In this document: positions 21,804-31,853 of the stretch, in pieces
How the letters are laid out: the number at the start of each line of letters is the position of its first letter
Numbering within the stretch: the first letter of the stretch is position 1
DNA from: Melitaea cinxia
Taxonomy: Eukaryota > Arthropoda > Insecta > Lepidoptera > Nymphalidae
Direction: 5' to 3'
Length of the DNA: 64,000 nt
Assembly (NCBI RefSeq): GCF_905220565.1
Contig: NC_059419.1
Span: 3,410,001-3,474,000, forward strand
Position numbers and translations under genes: made by a program
Notes under the pieces: model-generated
What the model was told of the DNA's origin: nothing
What the model saw: the letters and a program-made list of their open reading frames with translations, nothing else
The model's database searches: none

Positions 21804-22777
21804 TTAATTAGATAGTTTTTATTTTATATTTCAATAATAACATAATGGCCATTCTTTCATATAAGAGTGTATAATGAATCTAAAAACTGTTATAGGTTAT
21901 AGTTTGTTTATATTCTATTTAGAGCATTAAAATATACTTTGGTTATAATTCTGAAAATATAGACAATTTTTTTTAAGTCTATTACATTGTTTATAATATG
22001 GTCAATTCAAGCGTCTCTTTTATCCTTAATAGATGCACTTTTTTTTCCTTATTAAAAAGCTTTGCCGCTAATGCGACTATGTCGCTCTGTTATTATATAT
22101 TTATATTAATCGATTACATAATAACACCTTAAGACACTATTGATTGAACTTCATCGACCAATTTATACAATTTCTTTGTCGAAATAGATTCTGGTTTTAA
22201 TAGATGCACTTAGAATATCAATTAATGCACTTATAATTGTCTGTTTTTCAAATTTCTTACTTTGAATAATAAGAGTTAATGGTTTGTAATTTATACTTGT
22301 TTCACACACGATATATTTTGTTATTAAAATTGAAAATATTTACTACTACTACTACTATATATATTACTATTACGTTTGAACCAAAATATTCCATTATTCT
22401 GTCCATAATGTACGGAAAAGTTTGCTACAAGTACTATTTGTGTTACATATCAAGATACTATCGCGGATTTTTCTCAAATTGCTTAAAAAAATTTTTTTGT
22501 AAGATATATTTGAATTACTTTTTCCTCAAAGACATCTCACATCTTCCACCGCCACACATTCCAGTTCCATCAGAATACACATAACATCCTGTAAACTTGT
22601 ACAGTTATCTTGAATCTACAGCATTTGCCCCCAGCATTACTCCCTTTGCTGTTAACTTCAACACCTTACGTAATTTTTATCTTTGCTTGTACAATTTTGT
22701 ATGGATGTACTAATTTGACTCGAATAAGGCTTTTTTAAATTAATTCTTTTTATTTTAAGAAGTCTGAACATCGCGTA
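21804..22777. other. AT-rich non-coding stretch
   Basis: A 101-codon plus frame (22279-22584) is dominated by Y, I, K, F and L and has no recognisable motif. I treat it as chance. Confidence 0.4.
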
Positions 22778-22845
22778 CAGCCTGTAACATCCCACTGCTG
22801 GGAATAGCCCTCTTTCTCCATGTAGGAGAAAGATTCCTTCTCCTA
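22778..22845 (-). mobile_element. tRNA-SINE A tail fragment
   Basis: CCTGTAACATCCCACTGCTG, TCTCCATGTAGGAG: reverse of the SINE A 3' end. Confidence 0.65.
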
Positions 22846-22964
22846 CAACTCATATATATATAATATTAATAATAAAATCGTTTAGTTGTAGGTAAAGTCA
22901 ATTATTTTTATTGATGTGGTTTTGAATAGTGCAAATCATAGCACAGATCATATCATCAATATCT

Positions 22965-23192
22965 TCTAGGAGCTATCTCTATTTTCGAGGGTTTCTCTCG
23001 ATTTCTCTGGGATTCTATTATCAGATCCTGGTTTCCTGGTTATGGTACCACATTTATCTCCTTTCCAACAAAAAAAAAATTATCAAAATCGGTTCATAAA
23101 CGACGAAATTATCCCCGATCATACATTAAAATATATATTTATATATACGGTCGAATTGAGTACCCTCCTCCTTTTTTCAAGTCGGTTAAAAA
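22965..23192 (-). mobile_element. AACCGACTTCAAA-family repeat
   Basis: Reverse complement order: TTTTCGAGGGTTTCTCTCG at the left, 'atcaaaatcggttcataaac' in the middle, CCCTCCTCC then TTTTTTCAAGTCGGTTAAA at the right. This is one of the better copies in the window. Confidence 0.65.
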
Positions 23193-23732
23193 AATCTAAA
23201 TTGCTTTAAAATAGACGATATCGTGAAACATACTTGTCATCGATTTGAGAACCTTATTTTTTTTCGATATGTTAATAATAATTAACATAGAAATAATATT
23301 TAATTCAGTTCTGACAAATTATAGATTTAAAAAAAACTTTCCATCGATATGATTTAAATATTTTTCGTGTTACCACATCCAAGCGTCTTTGTCTCAAACC
23401 CCAGTAATAAGAGGGTGTGTGCACAATTTAACTGATACCATCACCTCGGCTCGAGGCAAGATGCCTCTTAAATTATTCAAATAAAATCCCGCAAGCACAT
23501 CTCTGATTGTAATTTTTGTATGTTTTTTCACATCCACGCGATATGGGACGTGAATTTAGCTGAATATTGGACACTTTTTTCTTTTAAATTTACGTTTTAT
23601 GATTAAGCATTTGACGTTTTGTGTTGATATGTAAATTAGCTTGTTGATAATACTACTATTCATATACCTTAGTATGTTTTTCTTGTGTTTACAGTTATAT
23701 AAAGATCCTCTGAAATTAGAAAAAAAAGAATA
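23193..23732. other. AT-rich non-coding stretch
   Basis: No gene or recognised repeat. Confidence 0.45.
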
Positions 23733-23780
23733 TTCGTAAAATCCGCGATAATATCCGAAAAGTTGTTCCATTATAATAAT
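23733..23780 (+). mobile_element. Fragment of the AAAAGTTGTTTCATTATA repeat
   Basis: AAATCCGCGATAATATCCG then AAAAGTTGTTCCATTATA is the 3' part of the element at 45086-45265. Confidence 0.5.
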
Positions 23781-23967
23781 GCAATTAGTTGATAAAAGTC
23801 GTCAGTATATTTTCATTCACATATTTCATATTAATAATTGATATCATGACATCTATTACCATACATATTTTACTATCTCTCACATCTGTGTATTTATCGG
23901 TGTTTACGTTATCGTTTGATAATAAATCTTTTATATTTTATGTGATTAATAGTCGTAACACACGCAA

Positions 23968-23999
23968 CTTATTTGCGCAGTTCGATTTGCGCAAATAAG
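23968..23999. repeat. 12-bp perfect inverted repeat
   Basis: CTTATTTGCGCA (23968-23979) and TGCGCAAATAAG (23988-23999) can form a hairpin with an 8-base loop. Confidence 0.8.
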
Positions 24000-24435
24000 C
24001 TGTAGAAAGATGATTATACCTTACAATAATACAATATCTATAGTGAACTAAAAATGCTTTAAATGTCCCACAATTGGGGAAAAGTCTAAGCTTAAGTGTA
24101 ACTTAACTTTTAGAGTACAGCGAGAAATAAAGCAAGATTTCGTCTTAATAACTCTGAGCAAATGATCGTTTTAATATTAAGAAGTAAACGAAATGAATGT
24201 ATGTTTTTAAAATATTTTATTTTCTTTGATATTCTCACACTTATTTTTAAGTGTTGTTAGTAATAACGAATACTAATTAATTATGAAATGATGAAAAACC
24301 AAATCTAGACTTATAAAACTCTTACTGGTTTATGTCTGTACATAGGAGAAGTTCGAGATGAAAAAAATTATGTAATAGGGCTTAATAGGGCTAATAGAAG
24401 CCCAAAATATTATTTCTTAGAATTTTTTCTCTATG
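24000..24435. other. AT-rich non-coding stretch
   Basis: No gene or recognised repeat. Confidence 0.45.
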
Positions 24436-24464
24436 TTTATTCACACACACACACACAGACACAG
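24436..24464. repeat. (CA)n microsatellite
   Basis: A short CA run directly abuts the 5'-truncated end of the following RTE copy. Confidence 0.85.
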
Positions 24465-24640
24465 TTTTGAAATACACAGGCCGAAGACGGGCAGCAGCGT
24501 CTTCGGTGCGACGGGGCCAGCCCTGCGCTCACCAGCCGTGGTGACAATGGACAACACATGAGTTCACGCCATTTTTGGTGCGAAGTTGTAGAGGATTATG
24601 TCCAGCAGTGGACTGCAATAAGCTGAAGTAATGAGTGATG
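24465..24640 (+). mobile_element. RTE LINE 3' end
   Basis: TTTTGAAATACACAGGCCG, GACGGGCAGCAGCGTCTTC, TCCAGCAGTGGACTGCAATA and a GTAATGAGTGATG tail. 5' truncated at the same block as several other copies. Confidence 0.75.
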
Positions 24641-24699
24641 TTTATTAGCGTACCTATCTTGTAAAACTTCTGAATGTTTTATTTAAATATACCGCTTAG

Positions 24700-24780
24700 A
24701 AAGCAAGTTGAAGATCGATGAAGCGAACCCAAGGAAATCAAACATTTACACACGAGCGAAGTCGCAGGCAGGGCTAGTTC
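24700..24780 (-). mobile_element. End of a CTAGC-terminus element
   Basis: CGAGCGAAGTCGCAGGCAGG then GCTAGTT is the reverse of a CTAGC...GCGACTTCG start. The left limit is uncertain. Confidence 0.45.
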
Positions 24781-26394
24781 TCGAAATCAAAACAAAACAA
24801 TACAGTTGGTATCAAGTTCTTCAAAATACAAATATTGTATAGCGTATATCGTCGTAGCCTTATTAATCGTTTGGATCCATTAATTCTTGCTTTCAAGTCA
24901 GACGCTATCTTTTTAATGAAATCTAAGGACTAACTTCCTTACTCGACTTCGTCTGGATTGATTTCTTTAATTTCGAAGACTATATCTTTAAAAATATATT
25001 CTATTATATCTAAAAATATATTAAGCAGATTCTCATCGCCTATTTACTTTAAGGTCGCCTATTTACTATCAATACCCCAAAAACGTAAATAAAATGTTTT
25101 TGCAATATTTAAGAAAAGTATAGAATTAGTTGGTTCCGTCGTAGTTTTTATGGGTCAAACAATTTATTTTATTGTATTTGAGAATTTTTTATCTTTCTAC
25201 AATGTTCTTATCGATAATAAGTATGCATATAAGTTAAAGCTATAACATGGCTAAATTATTAATTATAAATGGCACTCTCAGACTTAGCCCGAATGTTATA
25301 TAAGTTAGTGGATAGGAGAATTTAGGTTGTGCATATATTATAATATTTATCTACGTCTCCTAACCAGGGTGCCCATAAATCTAGTTTAAAAAAAACGGCT
25401 AAATTCTGTACATCGAAATATTTTCAAAAGTGCATTTTTTACTCTATAGTTGATGCGGTAGCCAAAATGTTACTTTTCATTTTTTGTCTGCGGGCCTTAA
25501 CCATGCATTACGCTAAAAACATTAACTTATTTCATCTTATAGGCTAATTATGAAACTAATATCAATCGCAAGCGAATTTACGGGTACAGCTAGCCCACAA
25601 AAGATTTTCTTATTGCGATATCTATTTTGAATTTCCTTAGATTACCAAATATTAAAACTTTTAAGAGATGAAAGGCTAATGTAGTATCTAACGTGCAATA
25701 GTGTTAAAAAAAAAAAAAAAAAAAAAACCTCAGCAAACAGAAAAACATTCATTCTTATAATATAGAAATAAAAGTCTTTACATTTGTTAAATACAACGCA
25801 CATAAATCTCTGAATCGATTTTGTATTACTGTTATTTGCGTTGGTACTTATCGCGAGGCAGGTGTAACATAATAAGAATTTGTAAGACAAAAGGCGGGTA
25901 ACCTGATGGAGCCTGTTTTCTGTTTCGCGATAATAACGTTTATTATTTCGGCCTCTGAAAATATTTATAACGGTAAAGCCTTCGAGTTGTTGAAATGTGC
26001 TTAATGTGGTGTGATCCTGGAATGTGTTTATAAATACGTTTTTTTATTTATTTATTCTTTTTTCGTTTTGTGATTTCGTTTATATTGTCATTTTGTAGGG
26101 GATAAAATGTTCTGTAATATATTATCATGTAAGTTATTTAATAGCGTTTTTAAGATATGGATTTAATCGCAATTCTAAGCATTAAATATTCAAGAAATAT
26201 TTATCTGTTCCGTACACATTTCGGTCTTTAGATTTAAAATAATTCTTAACTAAGTACTTCGTTAGAAATGTATAATAAAAAAATCATTAGAAATATATAC
26301 AGCAATAACAATGCCACCGAACCCGCCGAGTAGTCCGTATAATCCTTAACAACATTTCCATCAAATTTCCTACACCATACATAATGTTTATGGC
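24781..26394. other. AT-rich non-coding stretch
   Basis: It contains an A-run of about 22 bases (25705-25727) and, at 25573-25598, GAATTTACGGGTACAGCTAG, the reverse of a short-element start with no clear body. No gene is seen. Confidence 0.4.
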
Positions 26395-26485
26395 GTGTAC
26401 CGATTTTGATGTTCCTGTTTTTATTCGAAAGCTTGTACTTGTCATGATGTCCCGAAATTTCATCGAGATCTGACGAGTACTTTTT
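26395..26485 (+). mobile_element. AACCGACTTCAAA-family internal fragment
   Basis: 'accgattttgatgttcctg', 'ttcgaaagcttgtacttgtc' and 'catcgagatctgacga' are the central blocks of the family (compare 53740-53830). Confidence 0.4.
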
Positions 26486-26893
26486 AAGGTTCCGTACTTC
26501 AAAGGGAAAAAACGGAACCCTTATAGGATCACTTTGTTGTCCGTCTGTCTTGTCAAGAACCCTTTTCTCGAGAATGCGTGGAGGTACCAAGCTGAAATTC
26601 GTATCAAATATTCAGGTCTACTGTCCTTTGGAGCCGTGAAAAAATCAAACGTCTAAGGCAACACAATCAAAATATGCATCCGTTTATGCTGCAAAATTAA
26701 AACGTACAGCGTAATTCCCGTGTATTGTAATCTTGAAATTTGGTACGAAGCAACGTCTTATAGCACAGATAAAGGAAAAATTGCGAAAAGCATAAAGTTT
26801 TAGTTACATCGTATAATAAAAGTATTTTTAATAATTTTGTTTGTACGGAACCCTCGGTGCGCGGGTCCGACTCGCACTTGATCGGATTTTTTA
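26486..26893 (+). mobile_element. GGTTCCGTAC...GTCCGACTCGCACTT repeat, near full length
   Basis: It starts AAGGTTCCGTACTTCAAAGG, contains GGAACCCTTATAGGATCAC and TTGTCCGTCTGTCTTGTC, and ends TACGGAACCCTCGGTGCG ... TCCGACTCGCACTTGATCGG plus a T run. GGTTCCGTAC at the start and GTACGGAACC near the end are inverse to each other. The minus-strand open frames at 26246-26590 are by-products. Confidence 0.7.
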
Positions 26894-27849
26894 GTTGTTC
26901 TATTAATCTGTATTATAGTTTAATTGTCAATGCAAGTTCAAGACTTGAAGTAATTGATTCTTAATTGAAATATGAACTTCGACGATTTTTTTAAACATAA
27001 AGACACAATAATATATAATCATTTTTAACAAATACAAAACTAAAAATCTGAGTCCCTTCGGAGTTGTACTAAGCTGACGATTAGATGAACACACTCTCGA
27101 TCAGAGCCGACTACTCCAGCTGAGGCTGATTGTGTTAACAAATTACGCGTAGTTCCCGTGAGGAGGGAACTTCTAATTGATTCCTACGTATTGATGTACT
27201 GAATATTGTATATGCTATGGACTGGGGCTTTCAGTGGCTATAAATAAATTACTGCGAGAATATATAACCAACTGATAAAGTTTATCTAGCACATAAGTTA
27301 CTGATAGGCTATGCAGATACTTCTGACTACACTTCTTCTTATAACTTCATAATTCAAGCGTACGTTTTCCATAGAAATTACAAAGTCTAAGGATTTGTAA
27401 TGTTTGATTTATGATATTTCTTGTTTTGTAATTTTTATTTGAATGTTTGAAATAAAATATTGATAGGTCAATAGTCCATTATTTGTAATTTTATTTATAG
27501 TTGTTTTTGTATTTATCTCTTATGTATACGGGTATAATTGTTTTTCATATTCTTTATTACCTACTTAATTTTATCGACGTTTTATAATAAAATATATAAA
27601 GTAAGGTTTACAAAGAACCAAATTTAAACAAAATTTAAAGTAAATGGAAAGACCTTATTGATAAGCGCTTTATCATTAAACAACTATTTTATGAATATAA
27701 GTATTAATAGAAGAACTGTAGTTACCTCTCGTTTTGAAGGATAGACCAGTCTTGTTATAATAGTGATCTGGGATAGCCATTACGTTATTTCAATTGTGTT
27801 CCAATGGTTGATCAGCGACATGATAAAAAATAAAATAAATAATATCTTA
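26894..27849. other. AT-rich stretch with one GC-richer patch
   Basis: The patch at 27060-27180 holds 'gatcagagccgactactccagc' and GTTCCCGTGAGGAGGGAAC, a short inverted repeat (GTTCCC/GGGAAC). I do not recognise it as a known family or a gene. Confidence 0.35.
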
Positions 27850-28052
27850 CACTCAACGACTCCCACTAGGACTCTTGTGTTGAGGGTCCGAAAACACGCA
27901 ATACACAAGCACAAACGTTGAACAACTAACACATGAACAGCAACTGAAAACATTTGTATGGCCTATACAAATGTTTGCTATGAGCGGAGATCGAATCTGG
28001 GCCGCCAACGCAACCAGCCACTAGCCAGAGCTAAGACCGCTGCGCCAAACCG
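27850..28052 (-). mobile_element. tRNA-derived SINE A, head-bearing copy
   Basis: Reverse complement: CCCACTAGGACTCTTGTGTT, GGTCCGAAAACACGC, ATGGCCTATACAAATGTTTG, B box GAGATCGAATCTGGG, and ACCGCTGCGCCAAACC at the head end. AAACATTTGTAT and ATACAAATGTTT form an internal palindrome. Confidence 0.7.
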
Positions 28053-28852
28053 AAGTAATACATATAATTAACTAATACATAAGGATGATATCAGACAAAT
28101 TAAGGTTTAACTCCTAAAGAGCTAATTTCCCAAATACTGGGCAACAGCTAGTAACAAAATACGCTTAAAGAAGTTCTGAAACGAAAATCATTCTTACCAA
28201 TCAGATGAGAACAGAATCCGCTTAAGATCATGCTAATTAAGGTTTAACGAGATCCCAATTAACATTTAACCGATGAAACACATTTGAACCGACCGAGAAT
28301 CGAACCAGTATCGCTGGACGCCTGCGGCTAATTAAAAATAAAACTTTACATGCTAACACTGATTAGCGATATTCAACCCTAACACTACATTATAGAGTTT
28401 AGTTCTGTCTGTAATGTATTTATTAAAGTTATACACAATTAATTTTCTCAAACGATTTTGAACATAATACTTACGACAATAGAATTCGTTTTTAATTGTA
28501 ATCTGGTTAATAAAATTGATTTGCAATTATATTTTCTATCTTAATCGACATAGAGTCTAAAATAATTTGAAAATTCACACATTAAAAGAGCTTCAATTTA
28601 ACAGACATTTCTAATGCCAAAGAAAATATTAGCTTTTATTTTTCCATTTATTTTTATCTTATAAAAAAACCTCGAATATTTTAAAGGACGCCTGGTTTAG
28701 TTTCAACGAGTTTTGAATAAAACAACAATAGATTTACAAAAAAAAATCGTTATTTTGGCGAAGACAAAGGAAGCATGGCGAATATTTATTACTACTCTGT
28801 ATTATTGCATCAACTCGCAAGATATTACTAATTTTCGATTAAAATACATTTT
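28053..28852. other. AT-rich non-coding stretch
   Basis: Near 28280-28330 GAGAATCGAACCAGTATCG marks a SINE head remnant on the minus strand. Otherwise nothing is recognised. Confidence 0.4.
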
Positions 28853-28985
28853 TAACCGACTTCAAAGAAAAAGGAGGAGGTTCTCAATTGCATTTTATTT
28901 TTTTTAAGTAAGTGCGTTTCTTGTCGATTCTTTTCTGCAGAATCTACATAATCGGTGGTTGCTTCACTTTTAACCATAATTAATA
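28853..28985 (+). mobile_element. AACCGACTTCAAA-family fragment
   Basis: TTAACCGACTTCAAAGAAAA followed by GGAGGAGGTTCTCAATTG is the canonical start of the family. After about 60 bases it runs into 'gtgcgtttcttgtcgattc', another sequence common in lepidopteran repeats. The minus-strand frame ending here owes its last codons to this repeat. Confidence 0.65.
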
Positions 28986-29085
28986 ATTTAATTTTTAAAA
29001 TGATGATTCTATCGTGCTTTTGAAGCATATTTGAATTGAGTTGTTTTTGATACTGATTTTGTATTTGTTCGCAAACGAAACAACT

Positions 29086-29410
29086 CGCTTCAGCTTGTAA
29101 TACTCTACTCCTGGGCATAGGCTTATTTCCCCATGTAGGAGAAGGATCAGAGCTTAAACGCTGCCCCAATGCGGGTTGGCGGATATATTCCCTACTATGA
29201 GTAACGATCGCTATCGTACATGATAGCAACCGGGACCGACGGCTTAACGTGCTCTCTGAGGCACGGTGGGAAGACCCACAAGGACTGCACAAACACCCAG
29301 ACCACGGCAAACACCTGTATGGCCAATACAAATGTTTATCATGTGCGGGGATCGAACCCGCAACTGCCAGCGCAACAGGTACAATCCATGGCTGTAACCG
29401 TGCGCCAACC
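29086..29410 (-). mobile_element. tRNA-derived SINE A, full length
   Basis: Read on the minus strand: tRNA-like head with B box GGGTTCGATCCCCGC (near 29347-29361), TATTGGCCATACAGGTG, TCTGGGTGTTTGTGCAG, GTGGGTCTTCCCACCG, AGGGAATATATCCGCC, CCGCATTGGGGCAGCG, CTTCTCCTACATGGGG and the tail TATTACAAGCTGAAGCG. It is the best-preserved SINE here and the reference for other copies. It lies within the 3' part of a decayed transposase frame. Confidence 0.85.
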
Positions 29411-29414
29411 TGTA

Positions 29415-29447
29415 TTGGAGCCCAGTGGGATATTACAGGCTGAAGCG
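29415..29447 (+). mobile_element. SINE A tail, opposite orientation
   Basis: GGAGCCCAGTGGGATATTAC followed by AGGCTGAAGCG is the end of a second SINE A in the plus direction. It abuts the head of the minus-strand copy, giving an inverted pair. Confidence 0.6.
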
Positions 29448-29454
29448 TAGATGA

Positions 29455-30540
29455 AGCTGATCTTATAATTTTTACTGAAGAAAAGAGGTTTCTTGAATTA
29501 GATATTGAATGAGATAATATGTTTGACGATTTTATACCTTCGAACAACCCCGAAATAGATACATATTTACCAAACATAAGTGATTTGGAGTAATTTAAAT
29601 TATCTTCTAACCAGTTAATCATTTCAGCTTTTTTTACTATTAACTGTAGTTACTTGACTGCCTGTATTTATTTGTTCCTCTTCTGTAAAGTAAGAACACA
29701 TGGTACAAATAAATAAAGTAGAACATCATTTATAATCCAATCATCCATTAATTCAAAATTAACAGTACTATTAGTTGCATCCGGCGCATTTTTAGAAGCA
29801 TTTCCAAAGTTTGCACTTAAGATATTAGCTTTTGTAGAAGCTGCTACGATTACAATTGCTTCAAGATTTTTATAAACATCACTTTCAGAGGTTTCGTTTC
29901 TAAAAATTGTCCCTTCAACATAAACTACATGGAGCATATTATTTCTTAATTAGATTATGTCGTGTAAATACTTCATTCCACTAAACCTGTGTTCGGAATC
30001 TTCAACTATAACAGATATGATATTTCGAGATATCCGCTGAGTTATGTATCCGTTCGCTATGAAAACCTTTTTTATATCTTTTATAGTAATATCTACGCCA
30101 TTTGTCTGTAAATAATTTCTTATAGAAGAATAAGTCGGAGAACAATGCTTTTGTAAAGAATGATCTATAAAACATTGTCTCAATGGAATATCAAGAGATT
30201 GCGTCAAGTTGTCTTCACAATTTTTCCATGTTCTTTCTTCGAAACAATCACTGAATGTTTTGGGTTTGAGTTTATTATTAATATTCTCAACTACTGTAGC
30301 TAATATTATGTCTAATGTAAGTTGGCTCCTAGTGGAATGCTTCTTAATAAAACTGGTTCTTGCTATATCTTTTCGGTCAATTGTATTGTTCATACATGCT
30401 TTCACGATATGTTCAGCCAGTTTCAATTTCATATTTACATCATACAGATTTGCGTCTTCAATTGATCTATTAGGCATTTTAATATCGACGAGTTGCGATG
30501 TTTTCTTTCCTTTTCTTCTTATTGGTCTTTTGTCCACCAT
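29455..30540 (-). pseudogene. Decayed DDE transposase, Tc1/IS630-like (tentative)
   Basis: Three open blocks lie in one minus-strand frame: 30540-29950 (196 codons), 29937-29668 (89) and 29622 downward. They are parted by a TAA at 29952-29950, a second stop just after the QKRNK end at 29668, and further stops near 29652. Block 1 ends with SSIRNYLQTNGVDITIKDIK and VFIANGYITQ, a helix-turn-helix-like stretch as seen before the catalytic core of these transposases. Block 2 carries LEAIVIVAAS and FELMDDWIIND, placed like the core strand and W-containing helix. Block 3 opens IVKKAEMINWLEDN, like the KK.xMIxWL segment that follows the second Asp. The catalytic Asp motifs are not visible, and the SINE pair at 29086-29447 interrupts the far end. 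The family call rests on motif order alone. Alternative: remains of another insect gene. Not functional as it stands. Confidence 0.4.
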
Positions 30541-31168
30541 TTGTAATATAAAAAAGAATATGTTTTAAAATAAATAAATAATTCTGTAAAAAAAACCTAC
30601 AATACAAATGAAATACACACGACTCTAGATTAAAACGAGATTTTCTTTTAATAATTTACATTTTATTATATTGTATATGCGTATACCACACGACTGTTCA
30701 TGTACAATAATATTCAACCTTTACAGTAAGGCAATGAAGGTCAACTTATGCGTGTAGGCAAGTAAGAATTACTAGAAATGAAGTATTAATTATTATTCAC
30801 ATATTTATACCTACAAGCTATGAGTAAATATTACCTAAAAATTATTTAAAAGCGTTGAACACAAGTATACTTCTCGATAGCTGTGCACAGACTGAAGGAC
30901 GCGGGGTGTTACACAAAATGGTGACTAACATTAGCCCCCCTTCCCTGCGGTGACCTTGAACTCAGGCGTCTAGATGTGCCGCGCTCTGCGCTAGGACCGA
31001 CATTAACGACTATAATATTAGTATCTGGTTATTTATTTTATTTTATTTATTATAAATTAATTTAATCTTATGTGCTGATTGTGATAAAATATAGTATCAA
31101 CAGGCCTTTTGTACGAGTTTTAATTAATATTTTATTTTTTTATTAAATGATCACGGGGCATATTTTCA
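30541..31168. other. AT-rich stretch with a GC-richer patch
   Basis: A patch at about 30880-31010 (GACGCGGGGTGTTACAC, TGCGGTGACCTTGAACTC, GCCGCGCTCTGCGC) is unusual for this region. It may be the outer part of the element that carried the decayed transposase, but I could not find matching terminal repeats. Confidence 0.35.
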
Positions 31169-31478
31169 TCTATACTAATATTATAAAGCTGAAGAGTTTG
31201 TTTGTTTGTTTGTTTGAACATGCTAATCTCAGCAACTACTGGCCGATTTGAAAAATTCTTTCCGTATTAGATAGCCCATTTATTTAGCCGAGGAAGGCTA
31301 TAGACTATATATCACAACGCTAAGATCAATAGAAGCGGAGCACCAATAAAGAATGTTTCAAAATCGTTTTTTTTTTTTTGAGAGCTTCCGCTGCGTTCCC
31401 TGCGTAAACAGTAAAAGTTTTGCAAAAATCATGTACGACAGAATTGTTCCTATTCCACGGAGACAAAGTATATATATT
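31169..31478 (+). mobile_element. TCTATACTAATATTATAAAG-start element
   Basis: TCTATACTAATATTATAAAG, then (GTTT)n, 'gaacatgctaatctcagcaac', GCCGAGGAAGGCTATAG and ATAGAAGCGGAGCACC. Diverged copies occur at 42686 and 58295. Confidence 0.65.
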
Positions 31479-31480
31479 AA

Positions 31481-31685
31481 TACTAGCTGACCTGGCGAAC
31501 TTCATACCACCTTTTTTTTCTTAAATATAATAATTACATATATAAAAATATAGTATAGCCTATTTTTCAAGTTGGATCAAACTGCACACGTTGTACAAAT
31601 TTAATTAAAATCGGTTAAGTAATTTAGGAATCCATTGCGGACAAACAACTTGACGTGTAATTTATATAATTTAAGAAAATATATA
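31481..31685 (+). mobile_element. GGCGAACTT-end short element
   Basis: It starts ACTAGCTGACCTGGCGAACT and includes 'gttggatcaaactgcacacg', 'aaatcggttaagtaatttag' and 'gacaaacaacttgacg'. The same order occurs in reverse at 37381-37574. Confidence 0.7.
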
Positions 31686-31796
31686 GTAAGAATAGTAAGT
31701 AGTGGCATCTGCCTGTCCTCACAATCTTTCCTATTTATAATATTTGTAGATTTTTTTATCAATTTGAAATTGCTGATATGTGTGATGTAACACGTG

Positions 31797-31818
31797 GTTC
31801 AATAAGTCCCGAGACTAA
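31797..31818 (+). repeat. mariner terminal inverted repeat (3' end of gene)
   Basis: 22 bases, identical in inverse to 33055-33076. This is the expected binding site of the element's transposase. Confidence 0.9.
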
Positions 31819-31853
31819 GTACTAAAAAAATGTCTTTTTCATAAAATTAATTT

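Noticed and set aside
22279..22584. 101-codon plus-strand frame
   Set aside because: Low-complexity residues and a (TAC)n-derived Thr run; no motif and no splice context.
26246..26590. 114-codon minus-strand frame
   Set aside because: It spans the join of two dispersed repeats, and its N-terminal part is the reverse of the GGTTCCGTAC repeat.
29220..29450. Plus-strand frames of 64-76 codons
   Set aside because: Antisense to the SINE at 29086-29410.
28852..29622. 256-codon minus-strand frame as one gene
   Set aside because: The middle is a full-length SINE read in reverse and the end is the AACCGACTTCAAA repeat. Only the first 50 or so codons belong to the decayed transposase.
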